Shown piece by piece: positions 1-8,055 of a stretch of 64,000 nucleotides of DNA. This DNA is from Asinibacterium sp. OR53 (lineage in GTDB: Bacteria; Bacteroidota; Bacteroidia; Chitinophagales; Chitinophagaceae): positions 2,440,501 to 2,504,500 of the forward strand of contig NZ_KI911562.1 of assembly GCF_000515315.1 (NCBI RefSeq), given 5' to 3'. The notes beneath the pieces are model-generated. The model made no database searches and was not told the origin of the DNA. It saw only the letters and a program-made list of their open reading frames with translations. The first letter of the stretch is position 1. Each line of letters opens with the position of its first letter. The position numbers were made by a program, and so were the translations under genes.

Positions 1-9
1 CAATTGTTC

Positions 10-840
10 TTAAAGCGGGGAAATTTCTTTTATACTGTGATGTTGTTCAATGGAAGGTTCAAGATGCCGGTTGGCTGGAAAAATGCCAAAAAGGGTACTG
101 CCGCTCCCTGTCATGGAAGCGTAAAGGGCGCCGCTTTGGTAGAGTTGTTCTTTGATTTGTCCGATTTCAGGGAATTGTTTGATAACGGGCGCTTCAAAAT
201 CGTTCAAGAGGATATCCTTCCATTGCTCAATGGGTTTTCGGATGGCTTCGGATACCGGTATAGCCGCAGGTTGTGGCTTCAGTTGTGCGAAAGCCCAGGC
301 AGTAGATACATGAATGGCCGGATTGATCAATACCATGCGGTAAGCACTCAGGTCCAACGCCAACGGTTGCATATCCTCGCCTCGTCCGGTTGCAATGCAG
401 GGTGTATTGCGGATGAAAAAAGGACAATCGCTTCCCAGTTGCAGCGCGTAATCCATCAATTGTGGGGTATCAAGACCGAGCGACAGTTTTTCGTTGAGCA
501 TTTTCAATAGGAAAGCCCCATTGGAGCTGCCTCCGCCCAAACCGGCTCCCATAGGGATGGCTTTATGGAGATGTACACGCACAGCAGGCAGTTGCGGAAA
601 ATCTTTTGTCAGCAGTTGATAAGCTTTGATGCATAGATTGGAATCCGGATCGCCTGCGATGGGCAGGCCAGTGGCGTTGAACTGTATATTGGGGTGAGGG
701 GTTTCCGGAGAGGTCACTAATTCCAGCGCATCATTCCATGCAACGGGATAAAATACGGTTTCCAGATTGTGGTAACCATCTTTTCTTTTCTCAATGATGT
801 TGAGCCCCAGGTTGATCTTACAGTTGGGAAAAAGAACCAT
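10..840 (-). CDS. ispE: 4-diphosphocytidyl-2-C-methyl-D-erythritol kinase
   Basis: The 276-residue product phosphorylates CDP-methylerythritol with ATP in the non-mevalonate isoprenoid pathway, in the cytoplasm. The N-terminus has the family's Lys-Ile-Asn start (K8), the GHMP-kinase glycine/serine loop lies at about residues 96-106 (PMGAGLGGGSS), a Gly-Ser-Asp-Cys-Pro segment at 136-140 carries the expected catalytic Asp, and a second Gly-Ser-Gly-Ser stretch sits near residue 246. Length and motif order match full-length IspE. The start overlaps the last base of the DUF151 gene upstream, so the two are probably co-transcribed. Nothing downstream is visible before the window edge. Confidence 0.97.
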   Translation of the reverse strand: MVLFPNCKINLGLNIIEKRKDGYHNLETVFYPVAWNDALELVTSPETPHPNIQFNATGLPIAGDPDSNLCIKAYQLLTKDFPQLPAVRVHLHKAIPMGAGLGGGSSNGAFLLKMLNEKLSLGLDTPQLMDYALQLGSDCPFFIRNTPCIATGRGEDMQPLALDLSAYRMVLINPAIHVSTAWAFAQLKPQPAAIPVSEAIRKPIEQWKDILLNDFEAPVIKQFPEIGQIKEQLYQSGALYASMTGSGSTLFGIFPANRHLEPSIEQHHSIKEISPL

Positions 841-1427
841 TATTTTCTTTTATTGATCTCATCCCGGATGGCTATAGCGCGGATATAATCTTCGTGTTCC
901 AATACTTCATTGAGCAGGTTTTGCAAATCTTCGAGGGGCATGGAACTGAGGTCTTCCCGGCTGCCGCTGGCTGCTTCGGAACCTACCGATTCTCCTTTGG
1001 GTTTTTTTTCGGGATTTTCCTCCATCAGGATACCGGCGTTCTCGAGGATGTGTTCGTAGGTATAGATAGGGCAACCAAAACGAACGGCCAATGCCAGCGC
1101 ATCGCTGGTACGGCTGTCGATCTCAATGGTATCGTGTTCGGTATAACAAACAAGCTTCGAATAAAAAATGCCTTCCTGTAGGTCGCTGATGATGATCTCC
1201 TGTAATTCCACATTGAAAGCATTCATGAAATTCTTCATCAAATCGTGTGTAAGGGGGCGGCTGGGTTGCATGTGTTCCAATGCCACTGCAATTGCCTGGG
1301 CTTCAAAACCACCGATGACGATGGGCAGCCTGCGCAATCCACTGATCTCGCCCAATACCACTGCATAAGAATGGGTTTGCGTAATGCTGTGGGAAAGGGC
1401 CACTATCTCCAATTCTATCTTTTTCAT
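840..1427 (-). CDS. Bifunctional nuclease family protein (DUF151) with C-terminal UVR motif
   Basis: A 195-residue protein from the ATG at 1427; an in-frame GTG at 1436 would add three residues. Residues about 3-140 match the DUF151/bifunctional nuclease fold, including a Leu-Pro-Ile-Val-Ile-Gly-Gly segment and a Thr-Ser-Asp-Ala-Leu-Ala-Leu-Ala-Val-Arg segment typical of the family. After a polar linker, the last 35 residues form a UvrB/UvrC-type helix pair (Glu-Asp-Tyr then Arg-Asp-Glu-Ile). Family members are reported as nucleases in some organisms, but the physiological role is not settled. It overlaps ispE by one base and is divergent from the SDR gene. Confidence 0.9.
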   Translation of the reverse strand: MKKIELEIVALSHSITQTHSYAVVLGEISGLRRLPIVIGGFEAQAIAVALEHMQPSRPLTHDLMKNFMNAFNVELQEIIISDLQEGIFYSKLVCYTEHDTIEIDSRTSDALALAVRFGCPIYTYEHILENAGILMEENPEKKPKGESVGSEAASGSREDLSSMPLEDLQNLLNEVLEHEDYIRAIAIRDEINKRK

Positions 1428-1517
1428 AGCTGACACGAAAATAACTTAATTTGTTTAATACTGGATGCCGGAAACCTATAGCTGCCCATATCTTAACACC
1501 ATATCGTAATTTGCAGC

Positions 1518-2306
1518 ATGAACCTCGATCTTACCAATAAAACTGCCCTGGTCTGCGGCGCCTCGCAAGGATTGGGAGCAGCCGTAGCAGCCGAGCTGGC
1601 ATTGCTGGGTGCGCATGTGGTGGTACTCGCCAGGAATGAAGAAAAACTCAGGCGGGTTGTACAGTCACTCGATATTTCGCTTCGGCAACAACACAGCTAT
1701 ATAGTGGCAGATACTGCACATCCCGATCAGCTGGCTGCACAAATAGCATCCTTGCTTACTAAAACAAAGCAAGTACATATTTTGGTAAATAATACCGGCG
1801 GACCGCCAGCAGGCCCGTTATTGAATACAAGTGCAGATGAACTGGAAACTGCGTTCCGTTCACAACTCAGCGCTGCGCATACACTTGTACAACTATTGGT
1901 TCCTGGTATGAAAGAAGCTGGTTATGGCCGGATCGTGAACATCACTTCGACTTCGGTGAAACAACCCATCGGCGGATTGGGTATCTCCAATACGGTTCGC
2001 GCCGCAGTGGCCAATTGGGCCAAAACACTGGCGAATGAATTGGGAGCATTCGGGATCACGGTGAACAATGTATTGCCGGGCTCTACGCGTACCGACAGAT
2101 TGGATTATTTATTTGAAAAGCAGGCTGCCTCCGCAAATAGTACAGCAGATATGATCATGCAGCAAGCAGTTGCACAAATTCCTGCGGGCCGTTTGGGAGA
2201 GCCGGAAGAACTGGCGGCTGCCGTAGCTTTTTTATGTTCTCCGGCAGCCGCTTATATCAATGGTATCAATCTGCCGGTAGATGGCGGCAAACTGAGTGGA
2301 TTATGA
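1518..2306 (+). CDS. SDR family oxidoreductase with altered catalytic residues
   Basis: A 262-residue Rossmann protein. The NAD(P) loop is at residues 14-20 (GASQGLG), NNTGGPPAG lies at 91-99, and the C-terminal Gly-Gly segment is typical of 3-oxoacyl-ACP-reductase-like SDRs. The usual Tyr-x-x-x-Lys is not present: the aligned stretch after the Ser-Thr-Ser at 144-146 reads Ser157...Arg161. The protein therefore belongs to the divergent SDR branch with a GGPP loop and an SN-x-x-R pattern, and its reaction is unknown. A TAATTTG box at 1507-1513 ends four bases before the ATG, so the mRNA may be nearly leaderless. Its last six bases overlap etfA tail to tail. Confidence 0.88.
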   Translation: MNLDLTNKTALVCGASQGLGAAVAAELALLGAHVVVLARNEEKLRRVVQSLDISLRQQHSYIVADTAHPDQLAAQIASLLTKTKQVHILVNNTGGPPAGPLLNTSADELETAFRSQLSAAHTLVQLLVPGMKEAGYGRIVNITSTSVKQPIGGLGISNTVRAAVANWAKTLANELGAFGITVNNVLPGSTRTDRLDYLFEKQAASANSTADMIMQQAVAQIPAGRLGEPEELAAAVAFLCSPAAAYINGINLPVDGGKLSGL

Positions 2307-3260
2307 TGCTTTCATTTTGCGGATCTCTTCGGTGAGTTTGGGCACCACTTCAAACAGATCACCTACAATACCGTAATCAGCCGCTTTGAAGAAAGGCGCT
2401 TCAGGATCTTTGTTGATCACTACGATCACTTTACTCCTGTTCACACCTGCCAGGTGCTGTATGGCTCCGGAAATACCCAGCGCAATGTATAGATTGGGTG
2501 CTATCTGGATACCGGTTTGTCCTACGTGCTCATGATGTGGTCTCCAGTGTGCATCTCCAACCGGACGGCTACAAGCGGTTGCTGCTCCCAGTTCTTTGGC
2601 CAGGTCTAACAAGATGCCCCAGTTTTCAGGACCCTTCATGCCGCGTCCGCCGCTTACTACAATGTCGGCTTCTGTTAAAGGGATTTCACCCGTTACTTTA
2701 TTGACCGCAGTTACTTTTACTTTAGGAGCATCTACTGCAATGTTCAGTTGGTTCACTTCAGCAACACCTGCTCCAACGGTAGTAGTATAGCTGTTCGGAC
2801 TCAGCGAAATAACCTTGATAGGAGAAAGAATATTCACATGCGCAAAAGCCTTTCCGGAGAAAACGGTTTTGCGAACCACAAATCCGTTCGAGGTATCGGG
2901 CAGGGAAGAAGCGCCGGTAACAATACCTGCTTTCAAACGCGCCGCTACCCTCGATGATACGGCTTTGCCCGTTTGGTTATGCGAAAAGATCACCACATTG
3001 GCGTTTGTTGCAGTTACGGCTTCTGCAATGACTTTGGCATATACCTGCGCATCGAGGTGGTTCAATGTATCATTGTTTACCTGGTGCACTTTTTTGATCC
3101 CGTATTTTCCCAGTGCAGCCAGGTCATCGTTTACCTGACCCAGTACCAGGCCTTCGGCAACAGTACCCAGTTGTTCAGCTACTTTGGCGCCATAGCTCAT
3201 GGCTTCGAAAGAAGCTTTTTTGATATGACCTTCGCTTTGATCTATATATATCAGTACCAT
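2301..3260 (-). CDS. etfA: Electron transfer flavoprotein alpha subunit
   Basis: A 319-residue FAD-binding subunit that forms a cytoplasmic heterodimer with EtfB and passes electrons from acyl-CoA dehydrogenases to the quinone pool. The C-terminal FAD domain shows the family signature at about residues 235-300: [17 protein letters not shown], and Asn-Lys-Asp-Pro-Glu-Ala-Pro-Phe-Phe, followed by the Gly-Ile-Val-Gly-Asp-Leu-Phe end. It lies 30 bases downstream of etfB on the same strand and is clearly co-transcribed. The glutaryl-CoA dehydrogenase at 57993-59177 is a plausible electron donor. Confidence 0.97.
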   Translation of the reverse strand: MVLIYIDQSEGHIKKASFEAMSYGAKVAEQLGTVAEGLVLGQVNDDLAALGKYGIKKVHQVNNDTLNHLDAQVYAKVIAEAVTATNANVVIFSHNQTGKAVSSRVAARLKAGIVTGASSLPDTSNGFVVRKTVFSGKAFAHVNILSPIKVISLSPNSYTTTVGAGVAEVNQLNIAVDAPKVKVTAVNKVTGEIPLTEADIVVSGGRGMKGPENWGILLDLAKELGAATACSRPVGDAHWRPHHEHVGQTGIQIAPNLYIALGISGAIQHLAGVNRSKVIVVINKDPEAPFFKAADYGIVGDLFEVVPKLTEEIRKMKAS

Positions 3261-3290
3261 GATGTGTGTGCTTCGTTTTTGTTGAAAGAT

Positions 3291-4034
3291 TTAGATCACT
3301 TTGGCTTCTTCGTGCAGGAGACGTACCAGTTCGGCTACATTATCCGGACTTACCAGTTTCACTCCCGCTTTTGCTGGTGGTAATTCAAAACCAGTAATAG
3401 CGGTAAGCGTATCTGCTGCTACAGGTTCCACTACTTTCAAAGGCTTGGTCCTGGCTGCCATGATGCCGCGCATATTGGGAATGCGTTGTTCCGCTACTCC
3501 TTTCTGGCAACTTACTACTACGGGTAATGTTACTTCGGCCACTTCTTCACCACCTTCTATCTCACGTGTAATGGTAGCGGTGGTTCCTTCGAGGTTGAAT
3601 TGGGTAGCCAGCGAGAGATAAGGTACATCGATCAGTTCAGCGACCATGCCGCCAATGGAAGATCCGTTGTAATCAATGGTTTCCTTTCCGGTTAAAATGA
3701 GATCGTAACCACCATCTTTGATCACTGCTGCTATTTGAGAGGCGATGTAATAGCTGTCGCTGCTGCTGGCATTGACACGAATGGCTTCATCGCCGCCCAG
3801 TGCCAGCGCCTTGCGGATGATGGGCTCTGTATCGGCGCCACCCACAGTTACGAGGTGCAGTACTGCGGAAGGATCTTTTTCTTTCAGTTCAATAGCTCTT
3901 ACGAGGGCATACCACTCGTCATACGGATTGATGATCCATTGCACACCGGCTTCATCAAATTTGGTATTGCCGTCGGAGAAGGCAATCTTGGAAGTGGTAT
4001 CCGGTGTTTTGCTTACGCACACTAAAATTTTCAT
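3291..4034 (-). CDS. etfB: Electron transfer flavoprotein beta subunit
   Basis: A 247-residue protein from the ATG at 4034; an in-frame TTG at 4040 is less likely. The N-terminus reads MKILVCVSKTPDT, and an Asn-Pro-Tyr-Asp-Glu segment at about 37-41 matches the EtfB signature. The nucleotide-binding region around residues 115-130 (Thr-Gly-Lys-Glu-Thr-Ile-Asp-Tyr-Asn-Gly) is intact. It binds AMP and docks the dehydrogenase partners. It is the first gene of an etfB-etfA operon whose promoter must lie in the 140-base gap shared with the divergent TPR gene. Confidence 0.97.
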   Translation of the reverse strand: MKILVCVSKTPDTTSKIAFSDGNTKFDEAGVQWIINPYDEWYALVRAIELKEKDPSAVLHLVTVGGADTEPIIRKALALGGDEAIRVNASSSDSYYIASQIAAVIKDGGYDLILTGKETIDYNGSSIGGMVAELIDVPYLSLATQFNLEGTTATITREIEGGEEVAEVTLPVVVSCQKGVAEQRIPNMRGIMAARTKPLKVVEPVAADTLTAITGFELPPAKAGVKLVSPDNVAELVRLLHEEAKVI

Positions 4035-4174
4035 AATCAATGCAGATTTAATTCATCCCGGAATTAATGGTTGTTTATGCAACTATTGACAAATATAAGG
4101 AGGATTTCAACGCGGCAAAGGTTGGGATAAAATTTAATCTGCAAAAACTTTATTGGCCGGCCTAACTTTACGGG

Positions 4175-4489
4175 ATGACAGACCGCATTTCCAAGCTCAG
4201 GGAATTCCTGAAAGCCAACCCACAGGATAATTTCCTCCGCCATGCGCTGGCCCTGGAATACATCAAGCAGGAGCAGGACCAGGAAGCCCGCATTTTATTT
4301 GAAACCATCCTTACCCAATCGCCCGATTATATTGGTTCTTATTATCACCTGGCCAAACTGCTCGAAAAGATGCAGGAAAAGCAACTGGCCATCGAATGGT
4401 ACGAGAAAGGCATGCAAGCAGCTAAACAAGCGGGCGATCAGCACGCTTACAACGAATTGCAGGCAGCTTATGAGGACCTGGTTTATTGA
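4175..4489 (+). CDS. Small TPR-repeat protein
   Basis: A 104-residue protein made of about two and a half tetratricopeptide helices: an Ala-Leu-Glu-Tyr-Ile / Ala-Arg-Ile-Leu-Phe-Glu pair at about 25-48 and a Tyr-Tyr-His-Leu-Ala / Ala-Ile-Glu-Trp-Tyr-Glu pair at about 58-84. It has no signal peptide or membrane segment, so it is probably cytoplasmic and a protein-interaction module. The partner is unknown. A TAACTTTA box at 4163-4170 lies four bases before the ATG and looks like a -7 element. It is followed 53 bases later by porQ on the same strand. Confidence 0.8.
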   Translation: MTDRISKLREFLKANPQDNFLRHALALEYIKQEQDQEARILFETILTQSPDYIGSYYHLAKLLEKMQEKQLAIEWYEKGMQAAKQAGDQHAYNELQAAYEDLVY

Positions 4490-4542
4490 TGTAACTGGCG
4501 CCGCTTTGTTTTCTTACTTAGATTTGGAATAGAAACCTGTTC

Positions 4543-5553
4543 ATGCATCGTTATTGCCCTATTGTTATCCTGATTTTTTTTGCTCATCCGGGAAAAGCGC
4601 AGACCCTCGGAGGCAATGCCGTTTTTCAGTTCCTGCAACAACCCAATACGGCAACCTTATCTGCACTGGGTGGTGTGAATGTATCTGCTATTGGTCAGGA
4701 TGTAGGTACAGCATTTCAGAACCCAGCCCTGTTGCGTCCTGATATGCATTTGAAAACGGATCTTTCGTTCAATGCTTTTTTGGCAGGCATCAGTAATTAC
4801 AGTCTCACTTCTGCAATGCACCTGCGCAATGAACAAACAACCGTTGGGGTAGGCGTGAACTATTTCAACTACGGAACCATGCCACAGACCGATGCTTCCG
4901 GCAATGTGTGGGGTAGTTTTTCGCCGCGCGATTATGTGGTGCAGGCCATGATCTCTCAGCCGTATAAAGAAAGATGGTGGTATGGGATGAGTCTGAAATT
5001 CATGCATTCCGGATATGGTATGTATCGTTCATCCGGACTGGCCGTTGACGCAGGAATTGCTTATTACGACGAAGAAGGTCAATGGCAGGCCAGCCTGGTA
5101 GCCAAAAACATGGGAACACAACTCAATACCTATGATGGCAGCGCGAGGAAAGAAGAATTGCCTTTTGATGTGGAAGCGGGCATATCCAAACGCCTGGCCC
5201 ATGCGCCTTTTCAGTTCTCACTCACTTTACATCATTTACACCGGTTCAATATTTACTATAACGATACCAGTTTCCGTGCTTCGGAAGGTGATATCAATTA
5301 CAAGAACAGTCCGGTGATGCAAAAAATATTTTCGCATATCGTGTTGGGTACGCAATTATACCTCAGCGAAAAATGCACCATCCAGGCAGGTTATAATTTT
5401 CAGCGCGGATATGATTTAAATGCGTACAATTTTACGAGCGGATTCAATGGCTTCAGCTTCGGTGCCAGCTTGTTGTTGAAAAAATTGCATGTGCATTATG
5501 CAACAGGCTTCTATCAACAAAGTTTGTTCCATCACTTTTCCATCACACTATAG
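4543..5553 (+). CDS. porQ: Type IX secretion system protein PorQ
   Basis: A 336-residue predicted outer-membrane beta-barrel with a signal peptide ending near residue 19 (Gly-Lys-Ala-Gln). The start of the mature protein (Gly-Gly-Asn-Ala-Val-Phe-Gln-Phe-Leu, then Thr-Ala-Leu-Gly-Gly-type strands and Asn-Pro-Ala-Leu-Leu) is characteristic of PorQ, and the rest is alternating aromatic/polar strands. In studied Bacteroidota, PorQ works with PorU, PorV and PorZ at the cell surface to process and anchor type IX cargo. PorW/SprE lies 2.5 kb away on the other strand. Confidence 0.9.
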   Translation: MHRYCPIVILIFFAHPGKAQTLGGNAVFQFLQQPNTATLSALGGVNVSAIGQDVGTAFQNPALLRPDMHLKTDLSFNAFLAGISNYSLTSAMHLRNEQTTVGVGVNYFNYGTMPQTDASGNVWGSFSPRDYVVQAMISQPYKERWWYGMSLKFMHSGYGMYRSSGLAVDAGIAYYDEEGQWQASLVAKNMGTQLNTYDGSARKEELPFDVEAGISKRLAHAPFQFSLTLHHLHRFNIYYNDTSFRASEGDINYKNSPVMQKIFSHIVLGTQLYLSEKCTIQAGYNFQRGYDLNAYNFTSGFNGFSFGASLLLKKLHVHYATGFYQQSLFHHFSITL

Positions 5554-5569
5554 TCGTTCACTTATTTAA

Positions 5570-7972
5570 TCACTGATTTTTCTTCGGCATAACCGCTTTG
5601 GGATCTTGTCCGGGTTTATTAGCGGAAGGAGGTGGATTGATGGGTTTAACCGGCGTTTTGGATTTGTTATTGTTGTCGTCCAGTTTGATCTGTGATTCCG
5701 GCGCTATGTCTTCCGGTTTGATGTTTTTGGGTACTTCATAATCTTTCGATTGACCGGTACCCATGTCTTCTCCTTCTCCACCCAGTACCGGCGTATTGCC
5801 ATTTATGTAATCGATGATGAGATCATTGCTCATTACATCCGGTTTCACAAAGGTCTGTTTTGGATCCAGTCCGCAATTAGGGTCTTTGGCAGCTTTGCTG
5901 TAGAAATAGGCCCAGATGGGCATTGCAGCACGGCTACCTTGTCCGTTCAGGTTGTCTTTATCAAAATGGATGAACCGGTCATCACAACCAACCCATGCGC
6001 CGGCCATCAGTTGAGGTGTGTACCCCATGAACCATGCATCGCTGTTTTCATTCGTGGTGCCTGTTTTGCCGGCCACTTCCATACTGGGTAAATCGTATTG
6101 CCAGATACCGCGACCGGTACCAATGGTCATTGTTCCTTCCATCATTTTGATAATGGAATAAGCCGTTACATCGCTGATCACCTCTTTTCGCTGGGGAATA
6201 AAAGTGGCCAGCACATTCCCGTTCCGGTCTTCGATGCGGGTAATATACATGGGCTTTACGTTGAACCCCCTGCCGGGGAACATGCTGTAAGCCTGCATCA
6301 TTTCATACAAAGAGATTTCACAGGCGCCCAGGGCAATGGAAGGGTAGGGCTCTATCTTGGTTTTGAGATCGCATTTTTTGAGGAAATCAACAAAACGTCT
6401 TGCGCCATTATTGCCTTCATTGTCGAGTTGCTTCATGATATAGGCCGAAGCGCAGTTCCGCGAAAAGGCCAGTGCATTGGCCATCGGTATGGCTCCTCCT
6501 TTACAGGATTTGCTGGTGGCAGGCACCAATCCATATTGACCAAAACTCTGCTGTTCATCATATACTGTTGTATTCGGTGTGAATCCTGCTTCTTCAATGG
6601 CAAGGCTATACAACAATGGTTTCATGGTAGAACCAACCTGACGCCTGGTGTTTGGGTTTGCATGATCGAATTTGAAAGTTTTGAAATCGATGCCGCCCAC
6701 CCAGGCCCTTACTTCTCCGCTAACGGGTTCCATTACCATGAATCCCGCCTGCAACATCTGCCGATGGTATTTGAGTGAATCATAGGGTGTCATCACCGTG
6801 TCTTTACCACGTGAGTTATTCCAGGCAAAAATGTGCATGGGCGTTTTGACGAAGAAAGTTTTGCGTATCTCATCATCACCCATACCATCTTTCTTGAAGT
6901 TGCGCCAACGGTCGCTTTGCTTCATGGCTGCTTCCAGCACATTCTCATAACCTTTCCATACAGAACCCTTTTTGATGTTCTCCTGCGTGTTCAGCAACTT
7001 CTGCATATAACTCATGTGACGCGCTACTGCTTCTTCTGCATACAATTGCATGCGTGGATTGATGGTGGTATAAATCTTCAATCCATCACGGTAAAGATTG
7101 TAGCTATCGCCATTGTTTTTCTTGTGTTCTTTACACCAGGTCTTCATGTATTCACCCAACACCATCCTGAAATAGGGGCCCAACCCGTTGTTCTCGTCGA
7201 GTTTTTTGTAATTGAGTTCAATGGGTTTTGTCTTTAATTTTTCTGCTTCTTCGGCGCTCAGGTAATTACTGCTTACCATGCGGTTCAATACCAGGTTCCT
7301 CCTGTCGAGCGCCTGCTTGGGATTGCGGCGAGGGTTATATAAAGAGGGAGCGTTCAACATGCCTATCAGTACGGCGGCTTCTTCCACACTCAAACGGTCG
7401 GGCTCTTTCTGGAAGAAAGTACGCGAAGCATTCCGGATACCATATACATTATCGCCATAAGCTACTGTATTGAGATAGAGTGTTGCGATCTCTTCTTTGG
7501 TGAAGTTTCTTTCCAGCTTAACAGCAATGATCGATTCTTTGACTTTTTGGAGCATGCGCAACAGGAAATTCCTGGTATCCCAGTTATCGGTGAAAAGATT
7601 TTTAGCTGTTTGCATGGTAATGGTGCTGGCACCGCCTTCGCCACCCAGGTGGGCAACAGCGCGGGCTAGCGACCATGGGTCGATACCACTGTGAACATAG
7701 AAGCGTTTGTCTTCGGTGGCTACCAATGCATTGATTACGTATTTGCTGATGTCTTTGTAATCTGCATTCACCCGGTCTTCAATATAATATTTACCCATGG
7801 GTGTTCCGTCCTGGGCAAAAACCTGGCTCGCGAGCGACGCTGTTGGGTTTTCGATATCTTCCAGGTCGGGCATGGCCCCCAGCCAACCCCAGTTGATCAT
7901 CAGCAACAACAGGATGAAGCCTGCAAAGCCCCAGAAAAAAATGCGCCAGAAAATTCTCACCGGTTTAGACAT
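5570..7972 (-). CDS. Class A penicillin-binding protein (PBP1A-like)
   Basis: An 800-residue bifunctional peptidoglycan synthase with one N-terminal membrane helix (about 8-28) and a periplasmic body. The GT51 glycosyltransferase is at about 55-235, with Glu-Asp-Lys-Arg-Phe-Tyr and the Thr-Ile-Thr-Met-Gln motif. The transpeptidase at about 410-700 carries Ser-Thr-Met-Lys (catalytic Ser), Ser-Arg-Asn and Lys-Thr-Gly-Thr. The C-terminus is a Pro/Lys/Asn-rich tail of about 80 residues. It polymerises lipid II and cross-links stem peptides. It sits convergent with porQ and is separated by 83 bases from the porW gene upstream, possibly in one transcript. Confidence 0.95.
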   Translation of the reverse strand: MSKPVRIFWRIFFWGFAGFILLLLMINWGWLGAMPDLEDIENPTASLASQVFAQDGTPMGKYYIEDRVNADYKDISKYVINALVATEDKRFYVHSGIDPWSLARAVAHLGGEGGASTITMQTAKNLFTDNWDTRNFLLRMLQKVKESIIAVKLERNFTKEEIATLYLNTVAYGDNVYGIRNASRTFFQKEPDRLSVEEAAVLIGMLNAPSLYNPRRNPKQALDRRNLVLNRMVSSNYLSAEEAEKLKTKPIELNYKKLDENNGLGPYFRMVLGEYMKTWCKEHKKNNGDSYNLYRDGLKIYTTINPRMQLYAEEAVARHMSYMQKLLNTQENIKKGSVWKGYENVLEAAMKQSDRWRNFKKDGMGDDEIRKTFFVKTPMHIFAWNNSRGKDTVMTPYDSLKYHRQMLQAGFMVMEPVSGEVRAWVGGIDFKTFKFDHANPNTRRQVGSTMKPLLYSLAIEEAGFTPNTTVYDEQQSFGQYGLVPATSKSCKGGAIPMANALAFSRNCASAYIMKQLDNEGNNGARRFVDFLKKCDLKTKIEPYPSIALGACEISLYEMMQAYSMFPGRGFNVKPMYITRIEDRNGNVLATFIPQRKEVISDVTAYSIIKMMEGTMTIGTGRGIWQYDLPSMEVAGKTGTTNENSDAWFMGYTPQLMAGAWVGCDDRFIHFDKDNLNGQGSRAAMPIWAYFYSKAAKDPNCGLDPKQTFVKPDVMSNDLIIDYINGNTPVLGGEGEDMGTGQSKDYEVPKNIKPEDIAPESQIKLDDNNNKSKTPVKPINPPPSANKPGQDPKAVMPKKNQ

Positions 7973-8055
7973 GGTAAATCTATTCTATGATTGTTTCGCA
8001 ATGGTACGTAAAACTAAACAACAGTTCGCCAAAGATCCTTATCTCTCCGTTAAAA

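Noticed and set aside
6098..6778. A 226-codon plus-strand frame inside the penicillin-binding protein gene
   Set aside because: The opposite strand has intact GT51 and transpeptidase motifs; the plus-strand product shows no family features and is rich in His and Cys, as shadows often are.
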